Shown: positions 1 through 4,712 of the stretch, one piece after another
Position numbering within the stretch: position 1 is the first letter of the stretch
How the letters are laid out: the number at the start of each line of letters is the position of its first letter
Source: REEB509 sp044370335
GTDB taxonomy: Bacteria > Pseudomonadota > Alphaproteobacteria > Caulobacterales > Aquidulcibacteraceae
Length of the DNA: 7,045 nucleotides
Assembly (NCBI GenBank): GCA_044370335.1
Contig: JBILVS010000135.1
Location: 1 to 7,045 of the forward strand
Direction of reading: 5' to 3'
Made by a program: the position numbers and the translations under genes
Notes under the pieces: model-generated
The model's input: the letters and a program-made list of their open reading frames with translations, nothing else
Databases searched by the model: none
Told to the model about the DNA's origin: nothing

Positions 1-280
1 TCTCTGGCTCCGTCACAATTTCCCCGAAAGCCCGCCCCGCCAGGCGGATAACGACCCCCTCCACGCCACCGTCGCGGATGATGACGTTGGAGCCCACACC
101 CAGGACCGTGACCGGGACATCCTCCGGCAGGCCGCGCAAAAAGGCTGACAAATCCTCAGGATCCGCCGGCAGAAACAGCGCATCGGCAGGGCCGCCGACG
201 CGGAACCAGGTGAAGGGCGCCAAAGGCTCATTCAGCAGCAGCTGGCCGCGAACGGCGGGAAGACGGGAGGCGTTAAACAT
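1..280 (-). CDS. murB: UDP-N-acetylmuramate dehydrogenase (MurB), N-terminal part, runs off left edge
   Basis: MurB is the cytoplasmic FAD enzyme that uses NADPH to reduce UDP-GlcNAc-enolpyruvate to UDP-N-acetylmuramate in peptidoglycan precursor synthesis. Reading leftwards from the ATG at 280, 93 codons are visible and the frame is still open at base 1. The protein starts MFNASRLPAVRG and shows the family N-terminus: APFTWFRVGGPAD at residues 21-33 and the FAD-binding stretch GVGSNVIIRDGG at 61-72. The FAD-domain remainder and the substrate-binding domain lie outside the window. The frame stays open upstream of the ATG, but the extra residues do not look like MurB, and starting at 280 gives the usual distance to the FRVGG motif. 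There is no Shine-Dalgarno sequence before this ATG. The usual upstream neighbour, murC, is absent; rpmE is divergent instead. The identity is secure and the start is fairly secure. Confidence 0.93.
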   Translation of the reverse strand, partial: MFNASRLPAVRGQLLLNEPLAPFTWFRVGGPADALFLPADPEDLSAFLRGLPEDVPVTVLGVGSNVIIRDGGVEGVVIRLAGRAFGEIVTEPE

Positions 281-289
281 GAAGTCTGG

Positions 290-316
290 GCTATCGCGGC
301 CTTTGTATTGCGGCAA
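290..316 (-). promoter_or_regulatory. Candidate housekeeping promoter for murB
   Basis: On the minus strand TTGCCGC (316 to 310), a 12-nt spacer and GCGATAGC (297 to 290) resemble the Caulobacter sigma-73 form TTGaCgS-N10-14-GCTANAWC. The -35 matches 6 of 7 informative positions and the -10 matches 5 of 7. A start about 7 nt past the -10 would fall within a few bases of the murB ATG at 280, giving a nearly leaderless message. That fits the missing Shine-Dalgarno. The site lies outside the inserted element at 331-721. This is a pattern match only. Confidence 0.35.
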
Positions 317-322
317 GCCGGC

Positions 323-330
323 CGGCGCAG
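323..330. repeat. Left copy of 8-bp target site duplication
   Basis: CGGCGCAG directly abuts the left inverted repeat and is identical to 722-729. Removing 331-729 rebuilds a continuous, uninterrupted spacer between murB and rpmE. Confidence 0.8.
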
Positions 331-347
331 CAGGGGAATCGCATTTG
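331..347 (+). repeat. Left terminal inverted repeat of the ISAs1-like element
   Basis: The sequence is CAGGGGAATCGCATTTG. It pairs with the reverse complement of 705-721, differing at positions 3, 6 and 7 of 17. It is immediately preceded by the left copy of the target duplication. Confidence 0.8.
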
Positions 348-367
348 AGAAATTGAGGCGGCGCCGG

Positions 368-716
368 GGCAAGAGGGTCGAGGCCGAGGTGACCCCTGAT
401 GGCAAAACGAGCCTTAGCCGGCGCTCTTATGCCTCCTCCGCCGGGCTCAAAGCCCAAGCATTCACCGATGCCGCCCGCGCTCACTGGTCAATCGAGAACA
501 GTCTTCACTACGGTCTCGACGCCACTTTCAACGAAGACCGAGCCAAGACCCGATAAGACCCGACAAGACCATGGACCCGAAAACCTGGCGATTCTGCGAT
601 AGCTCGCCCTACACCTGCTTCAAAACGCCCGCCAAGACATATCCATCTGACCCAAAAGAAAGGGTTTAGGCTGGTCTGACGAATTCGCAAGGACCATCCT
701 CGGCCAAATGCGATAG
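368..716 (+). pseudogene. ISAs1-family transposase, C-terminal remnant, frameshifted with internal stops
   Basis: A DDE-type ISAs1 (H-repeat-associated) transposase would cut and join the element ends; only about 115 C-terminal codons remain. In the first frame the recognisable run goes from KRVEAEV (about 371) through GKTS and AARAHWSIENSLHYGLD to FNEDRAKTR, ending at TAA 554-556. The reading then continues one frame over with DHGPENLAILR, TAG at 600-602, LALHLLQNARQDISI, TGA at 648-650, then KRKGLGWSDEF to GQMR and a final TAG at 714-716. These blocks occur in the same order at the C-terminus of full-length family members, as I recall them. The frame change coincides with a 10-bp duplication at 545-564. 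The left limit is approximate, and the gene is not functional. Confidence 0.85.
545..570 (+). repeat. 10-bp tandem duplication that frameshifts the transposase remnant
   Basis: AAGACCCGAT (545-554) is followed by AAGACCCGAC (555-564) and then a partial AAGACC (565-570). Deleting one 10-bp unit removes the TAA at 554-556 and joins EDRAKTR to QDHGPENLAILR, the expected family order. The duplication therefore explains the +1 frame change by itself and looks like replication slippage. Confidence 0.75.
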
Positions 717-721
717 CCGTG
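705..721 (-). repeat. Right terminal inverted repeat of the ISAs1-like element
   Basis: The minus-strand sequence is CACGGCTATCGCATTTG. The terminal TAG codon of the transposase remnant (714-716) lies inside this repeat, so coding sequence extended into the right end of the element. Confidence 0.8.
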
Positions 722-729
722 CGGCGCAG
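722..729. repeat. Right copy of 8-bp target site duplication
   Basis: CGGCGCAG directly abuts the right inverted repeat and is identical to 323-330. The perfect match suggests little decay of the flanks since insertion. Confidence 0.8.
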
Positions 730-738
730 GCCAAACCC

Positions 739-767
739 TTGCGCGTACGCCGCCTTTCCGCTATCAG
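739..767 (+). promoter_or_regulatory. Candidate housekeeping promoter for rpmE
   Basis: TTGCGCG (739-745), a 14-nt spacer and GCTATCAG (760-767) resemble the Caulobacter-type TTGaCgS-N10-14-GCTANAWC pattern. A start near 775 would give a leader of about 37 nt before the rpmE ATG at 812. The site lies just right of the inserted element and its target duplication, so the insertion would have spared it. This is a pattern match only. Confidence 0.35.
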
Positions 768-811
768 CCCCGCTTCCTTTTCGATCCCCACACTTGTCCG
801 AGAAGCGTCCC

Positions 812-1042
812 ATGAAACCCGAAGGCCACCCCGACTACCACTTCATCACCGTGGTGATGACCGATGGGACGACCTACAAGACTCGCTCCACCTACGCCAA
901 GGAAGGCGCGACGCTGAACCTGGACATCGATTCCAAGTCGCACCCCGCCTACACCGGCGGCCAGCAGACCATGCTGGATCGCGGCGGCCGCGTGTCCCGC
1001 TTCAACGACAAGTTTGGCGGCTTCCTCGGCAAGAAGAAGTAA
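812..1042 (+). CDS. rpmE: 50S ribosomal protein L31 (zinc-independent type)
   Basis: This is a small protein of the large ribosomal subunit, located at the subunit interface. The 76 residues begin MKPEGHPDYHFITVVMTDG and contain the family segments TYKTRSTY, LNLDID, SHPAYTGG and DRGGRVSRFNDKFGGF, ending in a basic KKK. There is no cysteine, so this is the C-minus form that does not bind zinc, the usual alphaproteobacterial type. The start at 812 gives the expected N-terminus. Earlier in-frame starts would add a tail unlike L31, and the purine-rich GAGAAG just upstream can serve as a weak ribosome binding site. The gene stands alone, divergent from murB and convergent with rcdA, and is followed at once by two terminator-like hairpins. 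Confidence 0.96.
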   Translation: MKPEGHPDYHFITVVMTDGTTYKTRSTYAKEGATLNLDIDSKSHPAYTGGQQTMLDRGGRVSRFNDKFGGFLGKKK

Positions 1043-1058
1043 GCCCTTTCGGCTTTTT
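1041..1058 (+). terminator. Short intrinsic terminator at the end of rpmE
   Basis: AAGCC (1041-1045) pairs with GGCTT (1051-1055) around the loop CTTTC and runs into five T residues (1054-1058). The stem starts within the rpmE stop codon. It is short, so it may be inefficient alone and is backed up by the hairpin at 1074-1110. Confidence 0.5.
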
Positions 1059-1073
1059 GGCCGATCAAAAGAC

Positions 1074-1110
1074 AAAAGGCGCAGATGGCCTAGGGGCCCT
1101 GCGCCTTTTT
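1074..1110 (+). terminator. Strong intrinsic terminator between convergent rpmE and rcdA
   Basis: AAAAGGCGCAG (1074-1084) pairs perfectly with CTGCGCCTTTT (1099-1109), giving an 11-bp stem with a T tract to 1110. The loop contains GGCC repeated, which can extend the pairing. The A tract on the left arm becomes a U tract on the minus strand, so it probably also ends the rcdA transcript, whose stop codon is at 1132. Confidence 0.85.
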
Positions 1111-1131
1111 CGTATGCGCAAGGCGGCAGGT

Positions 1132-1641
1132 TTAGCCGCCGAAAGCCTGCCGTAGCCGGTCCAGGTGCGCGCCCACGGCGTTGTCGGCCCCGCTCGCGCC
1201 GTACATATCTTCATCCAGCCGCCGCACGCGCTCATAAAGCGCTCGGCCCTGGTCGATCAGCCCTTTCAGCCCTTCCGGCAGCTCTTCGACTCCCGCCACA
1301 AACGGCGCACTCGGCTCGGGCCGCCCCGACAGGCGGTAACGCTCGGTCGCGGCTTCGGCGATCTGCATGTCGCCCTCCCGCACCGCGCGCTGCACCAAAA
1401 GCCAGGACGCCACCTGCATCAGCCGAGTGGTGAGCCGCATGCTCTCGGCCGCATAAGCCAAAGCCGCCATGCGCGGCAGCCGCTTCGAGGCGGCCCGGCC
1501 CGGGCCGTCCAGATAAGCAGCGGTCTCCTCCACGAGGGCCATGCCCTCTTTGAAGGTGCGCTCAAAAACGCTCGATTTCGCAAACTGCACGATGCGATCG
1601 ATCGCGGCGTCGGAGAGGGCGATGCGGGGTGTTTCGGTCAT
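1132..1641 (-). CDS. rcdA: RcdA-like DUF1465 protein (adaptor for ClpXP proteolysis)
   Basis: In Caulobacter crescentus RcdA is a cytoplasmic helical adaptor that works with CpdR and PopA to deliver cell-cycle regulators such as CtrA to the ClpXP protease. This 169-residue protein is close to the roughly 175-residue family length. It carries the family's most recognisable segments: VFERTFKEGMALVEETAAYL near residues 25-44 and LAYAAESMRLTTRLMQVASW near 62-81, then a more variable acidic C-terminal part. The start MTETPRI at 1641 is typical, with an AGGA close upstream. It lies 56 bp after the DUF1192 gene on the same strand, probably in one transcript, and converges on rpmE. The family assignment is strong; that it controls CtrA in this organism is inference, since many alphaproteobacteria carry DUF1465 proteins without tested function. 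Confidence 0.88.
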   Translation of the reverse strand: MTETPRIALSDAAIDRIVQFAKSSVFERTFKEGMALVEETAAYLDGPGRAASKRLPRMAALAYAAESMRLTTRLMQVASWLLVQRAVREGDMQIAEAATERYRLSGRPEPSAPFVAGVEELPEGLKGLIDQGRALYERVRRLDEDMYGASGADNAVGAHLDRLRQAFGG

Positions 1642-1666
1642 GGTCCTGGGTCTAGCAAGGAAAGGG

Positions 1667-1681
1667 CCTGCCCGCGGCAGG
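1667..1681 (-). other. Small hairpin between the DUF1192 gene and rcdA
   Basis: A perfect 6-bp GC-rich inverted repeat (CCTGCC and GGCAGG) with a 3-nt loop lies about 25 nt before the rcdA start. No T tract follows it in the direction of transcription, so it does not look like a terminator. It might affect RNA stability or rcdA translation, but could equally be chance. Confidence 0.3.
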
Positions 1682-1697
1682 AGAAACGAGACCGCAT

Positions 1698-1892
1698 TCA
1701 GGACACATCGCCCCGGAACAGGGCGTCCGCCTTCGCCCGTTGCGCTTGTTTGTGCGAAATCGCCGCCTCGCAGGCGCGAATTTCGTCCTTGAGCTGGCCG
1801 ATGCGGGCTTCGAGCTCCTCGATCGACATCGTGTCCAGCGACAGGCTGTCGCGCTTTTGGGGCCGAGGCGCAAAAGGATCGTCGTCGAGCAT
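1698..1892 (-). CDS. DUF1192 family small coiled-coil protein
   Basis: This is a 64-residue soluble protein of unknown function found across alphaproteobacteria. An acidic, proline-containing N-terminus (MLDDDPFAPRPQKR) is followed by one long amphipathic helix at about residues 22-58, beginning with the family signature SIEELEARI and continuing with LKDEI repeats typical of a coiled coil, then a short tail. There is no signal peptide or membrane segment. Its start is fixed by a full AGGAGGT seven bases upstream. It lies upstream of rcdA on the same strand with a 56-bp gap and is divergent from the quinone oxidoreductase gene. Pairing with rcdA suggests co-expression. A role with RcdA is only a guess. 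Confidence 0.85.
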   Translation of the reverse strand: MLDDDPFAPRPQKRDSLSLDTMSIEELEARIGQLKDEIRACEAAISHKQAQRAKADALFRGDVS

Positions 1893-1899
1893 TGGCGTG

Positions 1900-1906
1900 A
1901 CCTCCT
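1900..1906 (-). promoter_or_regulatory. Full-consensus ribosome binding site of the DUF1192 gene
   Basis: On the minus strand AGGAGGT lies 7 nt before the ATG at 1892. This is the strongest Shine-Dalgarno in the window and implies high translation of the small coiled-coil protein. I see no confident promoter for either gene in the 80-bp divergent spacer 1893-1972. Confidence 0.75.
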
Positions 1907-1972
1907 GTTTCGATCTAAGCCCTCCGAGGCTCCCATGAAAAGGGCCTTGCTAAGGATGAACGAGGCGGCGCG

Positions 1973-2950
1973 ATGACCCTTCCCGAAACCATGCGTGCGG
2001 TGATCCATGGGCCGGACGCGCCCTTGCGGGTGGAAAAGGTCGCCTGCCCCCGACCAGGGCCCGGACAGGTTTTGATCAAAACCGCCGCCGCCGGGATGAA
2101 CCGACCAGACCTGTTCCAGCGGTTGGGGCTTTATCCGCCTCCGCCGGGCGCCTCGCCCATCCTTGGTCTCGAGGTGGCGGGCCATGTGGCCGCCGTCGGC
2201 GAAGGCGTGGCGCGCTGGCGTGAGGGCGATGCGGTCTGTGCGCTCCTGGGCGGCGGCGGCTATGCCGAATACGCCGTGGCGTCTGCGGGCTCAGTGATGC
2301 CCGCGCCGCAGGCCTTGAACCTGATCGAAGCCGCCGCCATCCCTGAGACAACCCTCACGGTCTGGGCCAATGTGTTTGAGTCCGGCGCGCTGAAGCCGGG
2401 CGAGACGCTTCTGGTCCATGGCGGGGCGAGCGGCATCGGCACCACTGCGATCCAGCTGGCGAAAGCCCATGGCGCCCGCGTCTTCACCACCGCCGGAGAC
2501 GAGGCGAAGCTGGCCCTGTGCGCCCGGCTCGGAGCCGAACGAGCGATCGCCTACAAAACTGAAGATTTCGAAACAATCCTGACCGGTGTCGGCGGCGCCG
2601 ATGTGATCCTCGACATGGTCGGCGGCCCCTACATCCAGAAAAACATCAACCTGCTGAAAGAGCATGGCCGGCTCGTGTTCATTGCTTTCCTGCAGGGGCC
2701 GCAAGCCGAGCTTAACCTGATGCGCGTGATGCTGAAGCATCTCACGATCACCGGCTCCACCTTGCGCAACCGACCCGAAGCGGAAAAAGCCCGTCTCGCT
2801 CAAGCTGTTGAGGCCGCTGTTTTCCCTTGGATCGCCGCCGGTCGCTACAAGCCCGTCATCGACACCGTGCTCCCGTTGGAGCAGGCCGACACGGGCATGA
2901 ACCGCCTCCAGGCCATGGCGCACGCGGGGAAAATCATCCTCACGCCCTGA
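1973..2950 (+). CDS. NAD(P)H:quinone oxidoreductase, PIG3-type medium-chain dehydrogenase/reductase
   Basis: This is a soluble, zinc-free MDR-superfamily enzyme that probably reduces quinones or similar carbonyl compounds with NADPH. The 325 residues match the usual PIG3/TIGR02824 length. The N-terminal GroES-like domain (about 1-125) has NRPDLFQRLGLYPPPPG at 43-59 and ILGLEVAG near 63-70. The Rossmann domain has the nucleotide-binding stretch HGGASGIGTTAIQLAK at 149-164. There is no structural zinc cysteine cluster. The ATG at 1973 has GAGG seven bases upstream; a second ATG at 1991 (MRAVIHG) is possible but less well placed. It is divergent from the DUF1192-rcdA pair, and no terminator is visible after it, so reading into the glycosyltransferase gene is possible. 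The physiological substrate is unknown. Confidence 0.9.
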   Translation: MTLPETMRAVIHGPDAPLRVEKVACPRPGPGQVLIKTAAAGMNRPDLFQRLGLYPPPPGASPILGLEVAGHVAAVGEGVARWREGDAVCALLGGGGYAEYAVASAGSVMPAPQALNLIEAAAIPETTLTVWANVFESGALKPGETLLVHGGASGIGTTAIQLAKAHGARVFTTAGDEAKLALCARLGAERAIAYKTEDFETILTGVGGADVILDMVGGPYIQKNINLLKEHGRLVFIAFLQGPQAELNLMRVMLKHLTITGSTLRNRPEAEKARLAQAVEAAVFPWIAAGRYKPVIDTVLPLEQADTGMNRLQAMAHAGKIILTP

Positions 2951-2997
2951 CCGCGGTGACCTCCACGCCACACTGCAGCGCAACAGCGTCTGCCCCT

Positions 2998-3024
2998 TTG
3001 ACCGCATCAAGACAATTTCATAAC
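2998..3024 (+). promoter_or_regulatory. Weak candidate promoter for the glycosyltransferase gene
   Basis: TTGACCG (2998-3004), a 12-nt spacer and TTCATAAC (3017-3024) lie in the 117-bp gap after the quinone oxidoreductase gene. The -35 part is good and the -10 part matches only about half of the Caulobacter-type form. A start near 3031 would leave about 37 nt before the ATG at 3068. Confidence 0.3.
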
Positions 3025-3067
3025 AGTGCGGCGGCCTCCGAAGGCGACGGCGGCACGAGGGACTCCG

Positions 3068-4114
3068 ATGCGCGTTTTGCATGTCATAGCGGGCGCAAAG
3101 GACGGCGGCGCAGAGAGCATCATGCTCGACAGCGTGTTGGCGCTGGCCGAGGCCGGCGTGACCCAACGCGTCGTCACCCGCGGCCACAACCAGGATCGCA
3201 TCGATCAAATCCGTGACGCCGGCGTGCCCATCGATCTCGCGCCCTTCGACAAGCTGTGGCGCCCCCCCACAACCGCCGCCATTCGCGCGGCCCACGACGC
3301 CCTTCAGCCGGATGTCATCCACTACTGGATGGGTCGCGCGGGCACCTTTGCGCCGCGCATCTGGCGCGCCAAAAGCGTCGGTTGGTACGGCGGCTATTAC
3401 AAACTGAGCCGGTTTCGGAACTGCGACTGGCACGCCGGCATGACCCGCGATCTGGTCCGCCACATCATCGCCGAAGGGGCCCCGCAAGAGCGCGTCTCGA
3501 TGTTGTCGTCTTACGCCAATGTCGAAACCGCCCCGCCCATCGATCGCGCCCTGCTCGACACGCCCGAAAGCGCGCCTGTGGCCCTCGCCTTGGCGCGGCT
3601 GCATTGGAAAAAAGGCCTCGACGTCCTGTTGAAGGCGGCCGCGGACCTGCCGGGTCTTTATGTCTGGATCGGCGGCACAGGCCCTCTCGAAGCCGAGTTG
3701 AAAGCCCTCGCCGAAAGCCTCGGCGTCAGCGACCGAGTCCGCTTTTTGGGCTGGCGCACCGATCGCGCCGCCCTCCTGGCCGCCTGTGACGTGGTGGCCT
3801 TCCCGTCGCGCTATGAACCCTTCGGCAATGTGACGATCGAAGCTTGGGCCTCCGGTCGCCCCTTGGTGGTGGCGGATGCAGCCGGGCCGGCCGCGACCGT
3901 CACGGACGAAGTCGATGCGCTCTTGGTGCCGAAAGACGATGTGGAGGCGCTGCGCACCGCGTTAAAACGCGTGATCGAAGACGCTGCGCTCTCCCGCAGG
4001 CTCGTGGAGAACGGCCTGCGCAGCTACGAGACGGGCTTCACCAAAACCGCCTTCGTCCGCAATGCGATGACGCTGTACGATCGGATCAGAACCTATGCGG
4101 CTGGGCCTGTTTGA
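3068..4114 (+). CDS. GT-B fold glycosyltransferase, GT4-like (glycosyl transferases group 1)
   Basis: This probably transfers a sugar from a nucleotide-activated donor to a glycan or lipid; the acceptor cannot be told. The 348 residues show a two-domain GT-B layout. The N-terminal Rossmann domain opens with MRVLHVIAGAKDGGAE, the glycine-rich entry of GT4 enzymes. The C-terminal donor-binding domain has LARLHWKKGLD at 175-185 (basic residues R177 and K182 for the phosphates) and the E-x7-E motif at E250 and E258 in EPFGNVTIE. There is no signal peptide or membrane span, so it is cytoplasmic or peripheral. The start at 3068 is chosen over the longer frame from 3026 because GAGGG lies 6 nt upstream and the Rossmann motif begins directly there. 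It is not in a recognisable polysaccharide cluster. Its 3' end overlaps the convergent deaminase gene by 29 bp. Confidence 0.88.
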   Translation: MRVLHVIAGAKDGGAESIMLDSVLALAEAGVTQRVVTRGHNQDRIDQIRDAGVPIDLAPFDKLWRPPTTAAIRAAHDALQPDVIHYWMGRAGTFAPRIWRAKSVGWYGGYYKLSRFRNCDWHAGMTRDLVRHIIAEGAPQERVSMLSSYANVETAPPIDRALLDTPESAPVALALARLHWKKGLDVLLKAAADLPGLYVWIGGTGPLEAELKALAESLGVSDRVRFLGWRTDRAALLAACDVVAFPSRYEPFGNVTIEAWASGRPLVVADAAGPAATVTDEVDALLVPKDDVEALRTALKRVIEDAALSRRLVENGLRSYETGFTKTAFVRNAMTLYDRIRTYAAGPV

Positions 4115-4712
4115 GCGCTAAGGCCGCCGCGCTGCCCGGCCGCGCAAAAACCCGCGCAAACCCCGCCGCTCCCAGTCGCTGCAACGAAGCAGCAAGCGTC
4201 TCGCCCTCCTCGAGGATCAGTTCCGCCTCGAAACCCGTGGGATCGTCCGAGACATGGCCAAGCGCAGAGCCCGTGGCGACACGGTGGAAGAAGGCCTCAT
4301 AGAGCCCCCGCGCTTCCGCCTCCCCCACGCCGACCAGTACCGGCACGCCCGCCTCTTCAAGCTTGCCGAAGCCCCCTGCCCCGTGCGGATGAGGATCAGC
4401 GATGGCGCAGACGACCCGCGATACTCCCGCCGCGATCAGCCGCTCCGCACACCCCGCAGCGCCCGACGACCGCGCGCCGCAAGGCTCGAGCGTCACATAC
4501 GCCACAGCGCCCAGCGCCTGGCCGCCCAATTGCGCCAGCGCCGTCTCCTCTGCGTGCGGCCGCCCGCCGTCCCCGGTTGCGGCCTCAGCGATCACCGCCC
4601 CATCGCGCACCAACACACACGCGACCGAAGGGTTGGGCGCCGTCCGCCCCTGCCACGCCCCCGCCAGAGCCAAGGCTCGGGCCATGAACGCGCGGTCAGC
4701 GTCCGCCGTCAC
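4086..4712 (-). CDS. RibD-like deaminase lacking a recognisable reductase domain
   Basis: RibD normally deaminates the diaminohydroxypyrimidine intermediate of riboflavin synthesis, then reduces it with a C-terminal reductase. The 208 residues contain a cytidine-deaminase-like fold: FMARALALA (9-17), APNPSV (25-30), H53-A-E55, and P77-C78 with C88. H53, C78 and C88 would bind zinc and E55 is the proton shuttle. The usual PCSHxGRTPPC loop is replaced by PCGARSSGAAGC, one residue longer and without its conserved residues. FFHRVATG (141-148) resembles the domain junction, but only about 60 residues follow where some 200 are expected. Its GTG start overlaps the gpmA stop as GTGA, implying coupled translation. 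It may be a diverged paralogue with another substrate, a deaminase-only RibD, or a gene that lost its 3' part. Confidence 0.75.
   Translation of the reverse strand: MTADADRAFMARALALAGAWQGRTAPNPSVACVLVRDGAVIAEAATGDGGRPHAEETALAQLGGQALGAVAYVTLEPCGARSSGAAGCAERLIAAGVSRVVCAIADPHPHGAGGFGKLEEAGVPVLVGVGEAEARGLYEAFFHRVATGSALGHVSDDPTGFEAELILEEGETLAASLQRLGAAGFARVFARPGSAAALALKQAQPHRF

Larger units (their letters stand above)
331..721 (+). mobile_element. Miniature, internally deleted ISAs1-family element with both ends and target duplication
   Basis: This is a 391-bp non-autonomous insertion in the murB-rpmE spacer. Its ends are 17-bp imperfect inverted repeats (331-347 and 705-721, 14 of 17 identical, sharing ATCGCATTTG), and both ends are directly abutted by the same 8 bp, CGGCGCAG (323-330 and 722-729). 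The interior holds only the C-terminal third of a transposase gene, recognised by the ISAs1-type HWSIENSLH region, with a frameshift and in-frame stops. In full-length members the transposase is about 370 residues, so roughly 250 N-terminal residues are missing between the left repeat and about position 371. It cannot supply its own transposase and could move only if a related full-length element acts in trans. An 8-bp duplication is in the range known for this family. It carries no passenger gene. Confidence 0.85.

Noticed and set aside
13..231. 72-codon minus-strand frame at the left edge
   Set aside because: It is an alternative frame inside murB, whose true frame (open at the edge) carries FRVGGPAD and GVGSNVIIRDGG.
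281..352. Upstream in-frame extension of murB
   Set aside because: The frame is open here, but the residues are unlike MurB and continue into the inserted element; the ATG at 280 gives the normal family N-terminus.
308..556. A separate intact gene of 82 codons
   Set aside because: It is the first-frame part of the transposase remnant, beginning at an arbitrary TTG left of the element.
331..721. Genome rearrangement breakpoint caused by the IS element
   Set aside because: The perfect 8-bp target duplication on both sides shows a simple insertion at one site, so the murB-rpmE arrangement predates it.
1165..1938. 257-codon plus-strand frame
   Set aside because: It is antisense to rcdA and the DUF1192 gene, low in complexity, and has no ribosome binding site or recognised domain.
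1945..1955. Small palindrome CCTTGCTAAGG before the quinone oxidoreductase gene as an operator
   Set aside because: The arms are only 4 bp, and a related CCTTGCTA near rcdA could be chance; nothing ties it to a regulator.
2291..3604. 437-codon open frame on the minus strand
   Set aside because: It lies antisense to both the quinone oxidoreductase and the glycosyltransferase, whose own frames have clear family motifs. Its translation has no recognisable domain. It is a by-product of high GC content.
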